Source: Mycolicibacterium palauense
GTDB lineage: Bacteria; Actinomycetota; Actinomycetes; Mycobacteriales; Mycobacteriaceae
DNA: 34,886 nt
Reading direction: 5' to 3'
Assembly: GCF_002592005.1 (NCBI RefSeq)
Contig: NZ_NVQF01000066.1
Span: 1-34,886, forward strand
The notes under the pieces are model-generated. The model had not been told where the DNA came from, searched no databases, and worked only from the letters and a program-made list of their open reading frames with translations. Of the stretch, positions 22,558-30,141 are shown piece by piece. The stretch's first letter is position 1. Each line of letters starts with the position of its first letter. The translations under genes were made by a program, and so were the position numbers.

Positions 22558-23840
22558 GGCTCGATGATCCGGGTCGGGACGGCCGGCTCGCCGCGGGAGA
22601 GCTTGAGGCCCTCCCACGGCAGACTGACCAGCCCCTCGGCGACCCGGGCCCGGGCGTCGGCCACGGCCGTGTCGGCCACCACCTGCCCGGCACGGACCAA
22701 CGGCACCGTGACCCGGCGGGCCGGTTCATCCAGGTGCGGGGGCGCGCCGGCGGGGTGGACGACCTCCTCGACGATGGTGCCCGAGCGGCGCATCACCCGC
22801 GTGGCCGCCTTCGCCCCGCCGTGGGACTCCTTGTGGCTGCTGCGCTTGGTCACCGGTGTCCCGTCGACCTCGACGAGCTTGTAGACCATGCTGGCCGTGG
22901 GGGCACCCGACCCGGTGACCAGCGACGTGCCCACCCCGTAGGAGTCCACCGGCTCGGCGCGCAACCCGGCGATCGCGTGCTCGTCGAGGTCGCCGGAGAC
23001 CACGATCCTGGTCCCGGTGGCGCCCAGCCCGTCCAGCTGCGCGCGGACCCGGCGCGCCAGCACGCCGAGGTCACCGGAGTCGATGCGCACCGCGCCCAGC
23101 TGCACCCCCGCGGCCGCGATCGCGTTCTCCACGCCGCTGGTCACGTCGTAGGTGTCGACCAGCAGCGTCGTCCCGACGCCCAGCGCGGCCACCTGGGCGC
23201 GGAAGGCCGCCAACTCGTCGGGGCCGCCCGGGCCGGCGTAGAGCATGGTGAACGCGTGGGCGCTGGTGCCCAGGGCCGGCACCCCGGCGCTGCGCGCCGC
23301 CTCCAGATTCGAGGTGCCGTCGAAACCGGCGACGTAGGCCGCCCGCGCGCTGGCCACCGCGGCGCGTTCGTGGGTGCGTCGCGAGCCCATCTCGATCAGC
23401 GTGCGCCCCTGCGCGGCGCTGACCATCCGGGCCGCGGCCGAGGCGATGGCGGTGTCGTGGTTGAGCACCGACAGCGCCAGCGTCTCCAGCAGCACGCACT
23501 CGGCGAACGTGCCGGACACCGAGAGCACCGGCGAACCGGGGAAGTACAGCTCGCCCTCCGGATAGCCGTCGATGTCGGCGCGGAACCGGAAGTCCCGCAG
23601 GAAATCCATGGTCTGCGCGTCGAGGAACTCGGCCAGCACCGCCAGATCGGCGTCGCCGAAGGTGAAGTCGGCCAGCATGTCCAGCAGTCGCCCGGTGCCC
23701 GCCACCACGCCGTAGCGGCGTCCCTCGGGCAGCCGGCGCGCGAACAGCTCGAATGTCGTGCGCCGCTGCCCGGTGCCGTCCCGCAGCGCCGCCGACAGCA
23801 TCGTCAGCTCATATTTGTCCGTCAGCAGACCCACTGTCAC
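22554..23840 (-). CDS. pncB: Nicotinate phosphoribosyltransferase
   Basis: PncB joins nicotinate to PRPP to make nicotinate mononucleotide in NAD salvage. The 428 aa begin with LLTDKYELTMLSAAL and include the conserved FELFARRLPEGRRYGVVAG, GSRRTHERAA (PRPP and base contacts), IDSGDLG and VSGDLDE blocks, then GVGTSLVTG. The M. tuberculosis genes are pncB1 (Rv1330c) and pncB2; by position this is the pncB1 counterpart. The frame is open to GTG 23882, but GTG 23840 lies 6 bases after a TACCGT box, so I chose it; GTG 23834 is also possible. It shares a short divergent promoter region with clpS and is coupled to dinG. Confidence 0.93.
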   Translation of the reverse strand: MTVGLLTDKYELTMLSAALRDGTGQRRTTFELFARRLPEGRRYGVVAGTGRLLDMLADFTFGDADLAVLAEFLDAQTMDFLRDFRFRADIDGYPEGELYFPGSPVLSVSGTFAECVLLETLALSVLNHDTAIASAAARMVSAAQGRTLIEMGSRRTHERAAVASARAAYVAGFDGTSNLEAARSAGVPALGTSAHAFTMLYAGPGGPDELAAFRAQVAALGVGTTLLVDTYDVTSGVENAIAAAGVQLGAVRIDSGDLGVLARRVRAQLDGLGATGTRIVVSGDLDEHAIAGLRAEPVDSYGVGTSLVTGSGAPTASMVYKLVEVDGTPVTKRSSHKESHGGAKAATRVMRRSGTIVEEVVHPAGAPPHLDEPARRVTVPLVRAGQVVADTAVADARARVAEGLVSLPWEGLKLSRGEPAVPTRIIEP

Positions 23841-23846
23841 AACGAC

Positions 23847-23852
23847 ACGGTA
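23847..23852 (-). promoter_or_regulatory. -10 box of pncB
   Basis: The minus strand reads TACCGT (TANNNT), then 6 bases, then GTG 23840. It supports a leaderless mRNA and the shorter protein start. Confidence 0.45.
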
Positions 23853-23893
23853 ACGGCTGCTACGTGCGGTTTCTTGCGCCACGCCAAGCTCGC

Positions 23894-23899
23894 TATCCT
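23894..23899 (+). promoter_or_regulatory. -10 box of clpS
   Basis: TATCCT ends 7 bases before ATG 23907, the arrangement of a leaderless transcript. Confidence 0.55.
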
Positions 23900-23906
23900 G
23901 GGACCC

Positions 23907-24209
23907 ATGGCTGCGCCAGCATCGACCACGCCGGGGTCAGTCGGGCAACGGCACGGCGAGGAGACGGGTTCCACGCAGCGGCCGTGGGTCACCATCGTCT
24001 GGGACGACCCGGTCAATCTGATGAACTACGTGACCTACGTGTTCCAGAAGCTGTTCGGCTACTCCGAGCCGCACGCCACCAAGCTGATGATGCAGGTGCA
24101 CACCGAGGGCAAGGCCGTGGTGTCGTCGGGCACCCGAGAGTCGATGGAAGTCGACGTCACCAAGCTGCACGCCGCGGGGCTGTGGGCCACCATGCAGCAG
24201 GACCGCTGA
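23907..24209 (+). CDS. clpS: ATP-dependent Clp protease adaptor ClpS
   Basis: ClpS brings proteins with N-degron residues to the ClpC1P1P2 protease. The 100 aa (101 in M. tuberculosis) have a disordered N-terminal tail (1-25) and the ClpS core with VTIVWDDPVNLMNYVTYVF, whose acidic and Asn residues form the N-degron pocket, and MMQVHTEGKAVV with the conserved His. ATG 23907 begins MAAPASTT and fits the -10 spacing. The next gene starts 7 bases after its stop, so they are cotranscribed. Confidence 0.95.
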   Translation: MAAPASTTPGSVGQRHGEETGSTQRPWVTIVWDDPVNLMNYVTYVFQKLFGYSEPHATKLMMQVHTEGKAVVSSGTRESMEVDVTKLHAAGLWATMQQDR

Positions 24210-24216
24210 CGCGACG

Positions 24217-24795
24217 GTGCGTAAATGGAAGCGGGTCAACACTCCCGACGGCCCCCGGTTCCGCTCGGCCCTGGAACCGCACGAGGCCGCTCTGCTGCAC
24301 AACATGGTGGGCTCGATCGTCGGGATGCTCGACGAGCGCGAGGAGGACGCGCCCCGAGATGAGCTCTCCGAGCTGACCGGGATCCGCACCGGGCACTCCA
24401 GCCCACCCGAGGACGACACGATGGCGCGGATCCTGCCGGACTTCTACCGGCCCCAGACCGACCATCCCGCCGGGTCGGGGACCGCCGACAGCCTCAACAG
24501 CGCCCTGCGCAGCCTGCACGAACCCGAGATCATCGACGCCAAGCGCGACGCCGCGGCGCGGGTGTTGTCCACCTGCCCGTCCGGCGGCGGGCGGCTGGAG
24601 ATCTCCGAGGACGACGCCAACGCCTGGATCGCCGCGGTCAACGACGTGCGGCTGGCGCTGGGCACCATGCTCGACATCGATCCCGACACCCCGGACCGGC
24701 TGGCGCCCGAGCATCCGATGGCCGGGCATCTGGAGGTCTACCACTGGCTCACGGTGCTGCAGGAGTACCTGGTGCTGGCCCTGATGGGGAAGTAG
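24217..24795 (+). CDS. DUF2017-family protein (Rv1332)
   Basis: A 192-aa protein found next to clpS in most actinobacteria; its function is unknown. It is acidic and helical, with the family-typical opening (VRKWKRVNTPDGPRFRSALEPHEAALLHNMV abbreviated here by its ends) and closing region (YHWLTVLQEYLVLALMG). I see no catalytic motif. GTG 24217 follows clpS by 7 bases. The constant pairing with ClpS suggests a link to regulated proteolysis, but Rv1332 is also annotated by some as a putative regulator; neither is shown here. Confidence 0.88.
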   Translation: MRKWKRVNTPDGPRFRSALEPHEAALLHNMVGSIVGMLDEREEDAPRDELSELTGIRTGHSSPPEDDTMARILPDFYRPQTDHPAGSGTADSLNSALRSLHEPEIIDAKRDAAARVLSTCPSGGGRLEISEDDANAWIAAVNDVRLALGTMLDIDPDTPDRLAPEHPMAGHLEVYHWLTVLQEYLVLALMGK

Positions 24796-24832
24796 GGCCG
24801 ATGAGCTCGAGCAGACCGGTGGCGGTGCTCCC

Positions 24833-25858
24833 GTGACCGGATCGATCACCGATGTCGGCGGCATTCTGGTCGGCCATCACCACCGGATCGACTCCGACGC
24901 CACCCTGGGTTCGGGGTGGGCGACGGGCACCACCGTCGTGCTGACCCCGCCGGGGACGGTCGGTGCCGTCGACGTGCGCGGGGGCGCGCCGGGGACCCGC
25001 GAGACCGACCTGCTGGACCCGGCCAACAGTGTGCGCCATGTCGACGCGGTCGTGCTCTCCGGCGGCAGCGCCTACGGCCTGGCCGCCGCCGACGGCGTGA
25101 TGACCTGGCTGGAGCGCCGCGGCCGCGGTGTCGCCATGCAGGGGGGACTGGTGCCGATCGTGCCCGCGGCGGTGGTCTTCGATCTGCCTGTCGGGGGTTG
25201 GGACCGCCGTCCGACCTCCGAATTCGGTTATGCCGCAGCAGAATCCGCTGGCCGCGAGGTTGCCCAGGGTTCGGTTGGCGCCGGGGCGGGCGCCCGCGCC
25301 GGCGTGCTCAAGGGCGGCACCGGAACGGCGTCGCTGACGCTGCCCGACATCGGTGTGACCGTCGGCGCCGTGGTCATCGTCAACTGCGCGGGCACCGTCG
25401 CCGACCCGGCGACGGGGCTGCCCTGGATGGCCCACCTCACCCGCGAGTTCGGGCTGCGCCCGCCCGCGCCGGAGCAGGTCGCCGCCTTCGCCGCGCGTGA
25501 CCGGGAGCTCAGCCCGCTGAACACCACCATCGCCGTGGTCGCCACCGACGCCGCGTTGAGCCCGGCGGGCTGCCGGCGGGTGGCCGTGGCCGCCCACGAC
25601 GGGCTGGCGCACGCCATCCGGCCGTGCCACACCTCCATCGACGGCGATACCGTATTCGCACTGGCGACCGGCGCCGTGCAGGTACCGCCGGCCGAGGACA
25701 CCCCGGCGTCGATGTCGCCGGAGACCACGCTGGTCACCCGGGTGGGTGCCGCGGCGGCCGACGTCCTGGCCCGCGCGGTGCTGGCCGGTGTGCTGGCCGC
25801 CGCACCGGTGGCCGGAATACCGACCTACCGCGGCATGTTGCCCGGAGCATTCGACTAG
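24833..25858 (+). CDS. DmpA/NylC-like N-terminal nucleophile hydrolase (Rv1333)
   Basis: A 341-aa member of the P1 (DmpA/NylC) family, made as a precursor that cuts itself to free a catalytic Thr or Ser. The likely cut is Asn230-Thr231 in PLNTTIAVVATDA, giving alpha and beta chains. Other family blocks are GSAYGLAAADGV, KGGTGTAS and the closing PVAGIPTYRGMLPGAFD. Known relatives are aminopeptidases acting on beta- or D-amino acids and nylon-oligomer hydrolases; the natural substrate in mycobacteria is not known to me. GTG 24833 overlaps the stop of an 11-codon open frame (24801-24836) in a GTGA arrangement. Family length is normal. Confidence 0.88.
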   Translation: MTGSITDVGGILVGHHHRIDSDATLGSGWATGTTVVLTPPGTVGAVDVRGGAPGTRETDLLDPANSVRHVDAVVLSGGSAYGLAAADGVMTWLERRGRGVAMQGGLVPIVPAAVVFDLPVGGWDRRPTSEFGYAAAESAGREVAQGSVGAGAGARAGVLKGGTGTASLTLPDIGVTVGAVVIVNCAGTVADPATGLPWMAHLTREFGLRPPAPEQVAAFAARDRELSPLNTTIAVVATDAALSPAGCRRVAVAAHDGLAHAIRPCHTSIDGDTVFALATGAVQVPPAEDTPASMSPETTLVTRVGAAAADVLARAVLAGVLAAAPVAGIPTYRGMLPGAFD

Positions 25859-25889
25859 TCGGACTGGACGGAACGGAGTTATCGCAGTC

Positions 25890-26312
25890 GTGTTGGTGAT
25901 TCGTGCTGACCTCGTCGACGCTATGGTCGCCCACGCCCGGGCCGACCACCCCGACGAGGCCTGCGGGGTGATTGCCGGACCCGAGGGGGCCGACCGTCCC
26001 GAACGGTTCGTGGCGATGGTCAACGCCGAGCGTTCACCGACCTTCTACCGGTTCGACTCCGGTGAGCAGCTGCGGGTGTGGCGGCAGATGGACGACGCCG
26101 ACGAGGCTCCGATCGTGATCTACCACTCGCACACCGGCACCGAGGCCTACCCCAGCCGCACCGACATCTCCTACGCCGCCGAGCCCGACGCCCACTACGT
26201 GCTGGTGTCCACCCGCGACCCCGACCACGACGAGGTGCGCAGTTACCGGATCCGCGACGGCGTCGTGACCGAGGAACCTGTCAGGATCGTCGACGCCTAC
26301 CCGGACGACTGA
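25890..26312 (+). CDS. mec: CysO-cysteine peptidase Mec (JAMM metalloprotease)
   Basis: Mec is a zinc JAMM peptidase that frees cysteine from the carrier protein CysO. The 140 aa contain the complete JAMM set: Glu23 in DEACGVI, His79 and His81 in YHSHTGT and Asp92 ten residues later (SRTD). GTG 25890 matches the VLVIRADLV start region of Rv1334; a GGAG at 25874-25877 lies rather far upstream (12 bases), so initiation signals are weak. The gene leads the mec-cysO-cysM set, whose three products act in one sulfur-carrier pathway. A tandem repeat separates it from cysO. Confidence 0.95.
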   Translation: MLVIRADLVDAMVAHARADHPDEACGVIAGPEGADRPERFVAMVNAERSPTFYRFDSGEQLRVWRQMDDADEAPIVIYHSHTGTEAYPSRTDISYAAEPDAHYVLVSTRDPDHDEVRSYRIRDGVVTEEPVRIVDAYPDD

Positions 26313-26336
26313 CCTCGAGACCACGAACACCCGCGA

Positions 26337-26392
26337 GCACCACCCGACAGCGACGACCTGATAGCGACGACCCGACAGCGACGACCCGATAG
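26337..26392. repeat. 14-bp tandem repeat between mec and cysO
   Basis: CGACGACCCGAYAG or close variants repeat four times: 26337-26350 (decayed 5' half), 26351-26364, 26365-26378 and 26379-26392. The array ends 18 bases before the cysO ATG, so it forms most of the 98-base spacer and the 5' leader if transcription comes from mec. Confidence 0.85.
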
Positions 26393-26410
26393 AGAAAGAA
26401 GAGCCTGGCC

Positions 26411-26692
26411 ATGGCGGTTACCGTGTCCATCCCCACCATCCTGCGACCCCACACCGGCGGCGAGAAGCGCGTCAGCGCCGAGGGTGCCACCCTGGGCGAC
26501 GTGATCAGCGACCTGGAGTCGAACTACTCGGGCATCTCCGAGCGGCTCGTCGACTCCGCCAACCCGGGCAAGCTGCAGCGCTTCGTCAACATCTACGTCA
26601 ACGACGAAGACGTCCGCTTCTCCGGCGGGCTGGCCACCGAGATCTCGGACGGCGATTCGGTGACCATCCTGCCCGCGGTGGCAGGTGGCTGA
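26411..26692 (+). CDS. cysO: Sulfur carrier protein CysO
   Basis: A 93-aa ubiquitin-fold carrier (ThiS/MoaD type). It is thiocarboxylated at its C-terminal Gly and gives sulfur to CysM. It ends in AVAGG, the exposed Gly-Gly tail needed for adenylation (by MoeZ in M. tuberculosis). The beta-grasp core runs VTVSIPTILRPHTGGEKR to INDGDSVTI-like strands (here SDGDSVTILPAVAGG). ATG 26411 is preceded by a purine-rich AGAAAGAAGAG. The stop is 2 bases before the cysM start, so they are tightly coupled. Confidence 0.96.
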   Translation: MAVTVSIPTILRPHTGGEKRVSAEGATLGDVISDLESNYSGISERLVDSANPGKLQRFVNIYVNDEDVRFSGGLATEISDGDSVTILPAVAGG

Positions 26693-26694
26693 GC

Positions 26695-27666
26695 TTGACC
26701 CGCTACGACTCGCTGCTCGACGCCCTGGGGCACACCCCGCTGGTGGGTCTGCAGCGGCTCTCGCCGCGGTGGGACGGTGATGCCGACGGCCGGCACGTGC
26801 GGCTGTGGGCGAAGCTGGAAGACCGCAACCCGACCGGGTCGATCAAGGACCGGCCGGCGCTGCGCATGCTCGAGCAGGCCGAGCGGGAAGGGCTGATCAG
26901 GCCCGGCGACACGGTGCTGGAGCCGACCAGCGGAAACACCGGCATCTCGCTGGCGATGGCCGCCCAGCTCAAGGGTTACCACCTGATCTGCGTGATGCCG
27001 GAGAACACCTCCATCGAGCGGCGCCAGCTGCTCGAGCTCTACGGGGCGCGGATCATCTTCAGCCCCGCCGAGGGCGGCTCCAACACCGCGGTGGCCACCG
27101 CCAAACAGCTGGCCGCCGAGCACCCCGAGTGGGTGATGCTCTACCAGTACGGCAACCGGGCCAACGCCGACGCGCACTACTACGGCACCGGCCCCGAGCT
27201 GCTCGCCGACCTGCCCGAGATCACCCACTTCGTCGCCGGCCTGGGCACCACCGGCACCCTGATGGGCACCGGCCGTTTCCTGCGCGAGCGGGTCCCCGAC
27301 GTCCAGATCGTGGCCGCCGAACCCCGCTACGGCGAGGGTGTGTACGCGCTGCGCAACATCGACGAGGGCTTCATCCCCGAGCTCTACGACCCCAGCGTGC
27401 TGACCACGCGCTTCTCGGTGGGCTCGTTCGAGGCGGTCAAGCGCACCCGCGAGCTGGTCCGCACCGAGGGGATCTTCGCCGGGATCTCCACCGGCGCGAT
27501 CCTGCACGCCGCGCTGGGGATGGCGGCCAAGGCGGTCAAGGCCGGCCAGCGCGCCGACATCGCCTTCATCGTGGCCGACGCGGGATGGAAGTACCTGTCC
27601 ACCGGCGCCTACAGCGGTAGCCTGGATGACGCCGAGGAAGCGCTGGAAGGGCAGCTATGGGCATGA
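26695..27666 (+). CDS. cysM: O-phosphoserine-dependent cysteine synthase CysM
   Basis: A PLP enzyme of 323 aa that condenses O-phosphoserine with the CysO thiocarboxylate, making CysO-cysteine, which Mec then cleaves. Lys51 in TGSIKDRPA holds PLP, the phosphate loop is TSGNTG and GTTGT, and the Arg in YALRNIDEGF matches Arg220 of Rv1336, which selects O-phosphoserine over O-acetylserine. This route resists oxidative stress in M. tuberculosis. The start is TTG 26695 with an AGGTGG ribosome site 6 bases upstream, and gives MTRYDSLLDALG as in M. tuberculosis. The 3' end overlaps the rhomboid gene. Confidence 0.97.
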   Translation: MTRYDSLLDALGHTPLVGLQRLSPRWDGDADGRHVRLWAKLEDRNPTGSIKDRPALRMLEQAEREGLIRPGDTVLEPTSGNTGISLAMAAQLKGYHLICVMPENTSIERRQLLELYGARIIFSPAEGGSNTAVATAKQLAAEHPEWVMLYQYGNRANADAHYYGTGPELLADLPEITHFVAGLGTTGTLMGTGRFLRERVPDVQIVAAEPRYGEGVYALRNIDEGFIPELYDPSVLTTRFSVGSFEAVKRTRELVRTEGIFAGISTGAILHAALGMAAKAVKAGQRADIAFIVADAGWKYLSTGAYSGSLDDAEEALEGQLWA

Positions 27667-28319
27667 CGGGACAGCCCGCGACGCCGCCACCTGCCAAGCG
27701 TCCGGCCTGGAAGGTCGGCGGCGCCACGATCCTGACCTTCGTCGCGCTGCTGTATCTGATCGAACTGTTCGACCAGCTCTCCGACCACCGGCTGGACCGC
27801 AACGGCATCCGTCCGCTGGAACTCGACGGGCTGGAAGGCATCCTGTTCGCGCCGCTGCTGCACGCCGACTGGCAGCACCTGGCCGCCAACACGCTGCCGG
27901 CGCTGGTCCTGGGGTTCCTGGTGACGCTGGCGGGCATCTCCCGGTTCGTCTGGGCCACCGCCATCATCTGGATCCTCGGTGGCCTCGGAACGTGGCTCAT
28001 CGGCGACATCGGGCGCTGCGCCTACGGGACCATCCACATCGGCGCCTCCGGCCTGATCTTCGGGTGGCTGACGTTCCTGCTGGTGTTCGGCTGGTTCACC
28101 CGGCACATCTGGCAGATCGTCACCAGCATCGTCGTGCTGTTCGTCTACGGGGGCATCCTGCTGGGCGCGGTGCCGGTGCTGGACCGCTGCGGTGGGGTGT
28201 CCTGGCAGGGGCATCTGTCCGGCGCCGTCGCGGGGGTGCTGGCGGCCTACTGGCTGTCGGGCCCCGAGCGCCGGGCCCGCGCGACGTCCAAGCTGGCCGG
28301 CCCCTCACCGTACTCATGA
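27657..28319 (+). CDS. Rhomboid-family intramembrane serine protease (Rv1337)
   Basis: A 220-aa membrane protein with about six transmembrane helices. The catalytic Ser131 is in HIGASGLIFG and His186 in WQGHLSGAVAG; the Asn in HLAANTLPA is the usual oxyanion residue. It cleaves membrane proteins within the bilayer; substrates in mycobacteria are poorly defined. ATG 27657 overlaps cysM by ten bases; ATG 27663 (ATGA overlap) is equally credible and drops two residues. It continues the cysM transcript and precedes murI. Confidence 0.93.
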   Translation: MGMTGQPATPPPAKRPAWKVGGATILTFVALLYLIELFDQLSDHRLDRNGIRPLELDGLEGILFAPLLHADWQHLAANTLPALVLGFLVTLAGISRFVWATAIIWILGGLGTWLIGDIGRCAYGTIHIGASGLIFGWLTFLLVFGWFTRHIWQIVTSIVVLFVYGGILLGAVPVLDRCGGVSWQGHLSGAVAGVLAAYWLSGPERRARATSKLAGPSPYS

Positions 28320-28332
28320 GCGGGCCGTCCTC

Positions 28333-29151
28333 ATGAGCGACCAGCAGGCGTCCGTCGGGGTGTTCGACTCCGGGGTGGGCGGACTGACCGTCGCCCGGGC
28401 GATCATCGACCAGCTTCCCGACGAGAACCTCGTCTACGTCGGGGACACCGCCAACGGGCCATACGGGCCGCTGAGCATCGCCGAGGTCCGCGCACACGCG
28501 CTGGCGATCATGGACGATCTCGTCGGTCGCGGCGTCAAGGCCCTGGTGATCGCCTGCAACACCGCCTCGGCGGCCTGCCTGCGCGACGCCCGGGAACGCT
28601 ACGACGTCCCGGTGGTGGAGGTGATCCTGCCCGCGGTGCGGCGGGCCGTGGCGACCACCCGCAACGGCCGCATCGGGGTGATCGGGACCCGGGCCACCAT
28701 CGCCTCCCGGGCCTACCAGGACTCCTTCGCCGCGGCGCGCGACACCGAGGTCGCTGCGGTGGCCTGCCCGCGTTTCGTCGACTTCGTCGAGCGCGGTGTC
28801 ACCAGCGGCCGGCAGGTGCTCGGCCTGGCCGAGGGGTATCTGGAGCCGCTGCAGCGCGCCGGGGTGGACACCCTCGTGCTCGGGTGCACGCACTACCCGC
28901 TGCTCTCGGGGCTGATCCAGCTGGCCATGGGCGAGCAGGTGACGCTGGTGTCGTCGGCGGAGGAGACCGCCAAGGACCTGCTGCGGGTGCTCACCGAGGA
29001 AGATTTGCTGAGACCGCACGACGCGTCCCCGGCCTCGCTGTCCTTCGAGGCCACCGGAGATCCGGCGGCCTTTCAGCGGCTGGCCGCGCGTTTCCTCGGC
29101 CCGGCGGTCACGGGGGTGGTGCCGGTCCGCCGTCACGTCGGCACCGGATAA
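28333..29151 (+). CDS. murI: Glutamate racemase MurI
   Basis: MurI makes D-glutamate for peptidoglycan. The 272 aa fit the family (271 in M. tuberculosis). Both catalytic Cys are present, Cys75 in ACNTAS and the second in GCTHYP, with the conserved FDSGVGG (Asp12) start. ATG 28333 follows the rhomboid stop by 13 bases. The 10-base string CTCATGAGCG occurs at the rhomboid stop and again at this start. In mycobacteria MurI has also been reported to inhibit gyrase; the sequence does not speak to that. Confidence 0.97.
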   Translation: MSDQQASVGVFDSGVGGLTVARAIIDQLPDENLVYVGDTANGPYGPLSIAEVRAHALAIMDDLVGRGVKALVIACNTASAACLRDARERYDVPVVEVILPAVRRAVATTRNGRIGVIGTRATIASRAYQDSFAAARDTEVAAVACPRFVDFVERGVTSGRQVLGLAEGYLEPLQRAGVDTLVLGCTHYPLLSGLIQLAMGEQVTLVSSAEETAKDLLRVLTEEDLLRPHDASPASLSFEATGDPAAFQRLAARFLGPAVTGVVPVRRHVGTG

Positions 29152-29195
29152 GTGATTCGCGCCGCCGATTAGGGTGATGTTTTTCTCATCGGTGA

Positions 29196-29201
29196 TATGG
29201 G
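29196..29201 (+). promoter_or_regulatory. Possible -10 box of the phosphodiesterase gene
   Basis: TATGGG lies 12 bases before ATG 29214. The 62-base spacer after murI is AT-richer than its surroundings (GATGTTTTTCTCATC), which also suits a promoter. The last base departs from TANNNT. Confidence 0.3.
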
Positions 29202-29213
29202 CATGGCAAGCTA

Positions 29214-29993
29214 ATGAGTGTGCGAATCACGGTGCTGGGATGCTCGGGCAGTGTCGTCGGCCCGGATTCGCCTGCCTCGGGATATCTGCTGACCGCACCG
29301 GGAACACCGCCGCTGGTCCTCGATTTCGGCGGTGGCGTGCTGGGGGCGCTGCAGCGCTACGCCGACCCCGGTGACGTCCACATCCTGCTGTCGCACCTGC
29401 ACGCCGATCACTGCCTGGACCTGCCCGGACTCTTCGTGTGGCGGCGCTATCACCCCACCCCGCCGCCGGGGCGGGCGATGATGTGGGGGCCCTCGGACAC
29501 CTGGTCGCGGCTGGGGGCGGCGTCGGCGCCCGAGGGTGGCGAGATCGACGACTTCAGCGACATCTTCGACGTCCGTAGCTGGGAGGACGGCGTCGATGTG
29601 CAGATCGGGTCGCTGACCGTGCATCCCCGGCTGGTGTCGCACCCGACCGAGTCCTACGGTCTGCGGATCACCGACTCCTCGGGCGCGGTGCTCGTCTACA
29701 GCGGCGACACCGGCATCTGTGATTCGGTGGTCGACCTCGCCCGCGATGCCGACGCCTTCCTGTGCGAGGCATCTTGGACGCACGACCCGGACCACCGGCC
29801 GCCGCACATCCACCTGTCGGGCACCGAGGCCGGGCAGGTCGCCGCCAAGGCGGGGGTCTCGGAGCTGCTGCTCACCCACATCCCGCCGTGGACGTCGCGT
29901 GAGGACATCATCAGCGAGGCCAAGGCGGAGTTCGACGGCCCCGTCCGCGCCGTGGTGTGCGGCGAGACGTTCGACATCTCCTCCACCCGCTGA
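29214..29993 (+). CDS. Metallo-beta-lactamase-fold cyclic nucleotide phosphodiesterase (Rv1339 type)
   Basis: A 259-aa metallohydrolase. The metal-binding HLHADHCLD (His61, His63, Asp65, His66), later SGDTG and a C-terminal THIPPW His complete the dinuclear site. Rv1339 is described as an atypical class II phosphodiesterase that breaks down cAMP, and its loss raises cAMP and antibiotic sensitivity. The M. tuberculosis annotation has a longer start; here ATG 29214 gives MSVRITVLGCSGS, matching its conserved part. The cyclase at 1962-3575 could make its substrate. A tandem repeat starts at the stop codon. Confidence 0.93.
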   Translation: MSVRITVLGCSGSVVGPDSPASGYLLTAPGTPPLVLDFGGGVLGALQRYADPGDVHILLSHLHADHCLDLPGLFVWRRYHPTPPPGRAMMWGPSDTWSRLGAASAPEGGEIDDFSDIFDVRSWEDGVDVQIGSLTVHPRLVSHPTESYGLRITDSSGAVLVYSGDTGICDSVVDLARDADAFLCEASWTHDPDHRPPHIHLSGTEAGQVAAKAGVSELLLTHIPPWTSREDIISEAKAEFDGPVRAVVCGETFDISSTR

Positions 29994-30030
29994 CCCCGTC
30001 ACCCGCCGACCCCGTCACCCGCCGACCCGC
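29992..30030. repeat. 16-bp tandem repeat at the end of the phosphodiesterase gene
   Basis: GACCCCGTCACCCGCC occurs at 29992-30007 and 30008-30023, followed by a partial copy (GACCCGC). It begins within the stop codon of the phosphodiesterase gene and leads directly to a 17-bp inverted repeat. Confidence 0.85.
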
Positions 30031-30031
30031 A

Positions 30032-30097
30032 CCGATCGATTCGGTACTGGGATCCACTTTCGGCGCGGATTCACGATCTGAGTACCGAATCGATCGG
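30032..30097. repeat. Perfect 17-bp inverted repeat with 32-base centre
   Basis: CCGATCGATTCGGTACT (30032-30048) and its exact complement AGTACCGAATCGATCGG (30081-30097) flank 32 bases. The centre contains GATC twice and ATCC/GGAT, which can extend the stem. It lies between the phosphodiesterase stop and the rph promoter. It may act as a terminator, a double operator or a small palindromic mobile repeat. There is no U-tract. Confidence 0.85.
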
Positions 30098-30128
30098 GAC
30101 GGGTGGATCGGGACGGCGTGCGCGGCGC

Positions 30129-30134
30129 TAGGGT
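30129..30134 (+). promoter_or_regulatory. -10 box of rph
   Basis: TAGGGT (TANNNT) ends 7 bases before GTG 30142, indicating a leaderless mRNA and fixing the start that matches M. tuberculosis RphA. Confidence 0.55.
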
Positions 30135-30141
30135 TGGCGGC

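Noticed and set aside
26337..26392. Tandem repeats considered as a CRISPR array
   Set aside because: Units are 14 bp, directly adjacent and without spacers; no cas genes are present.
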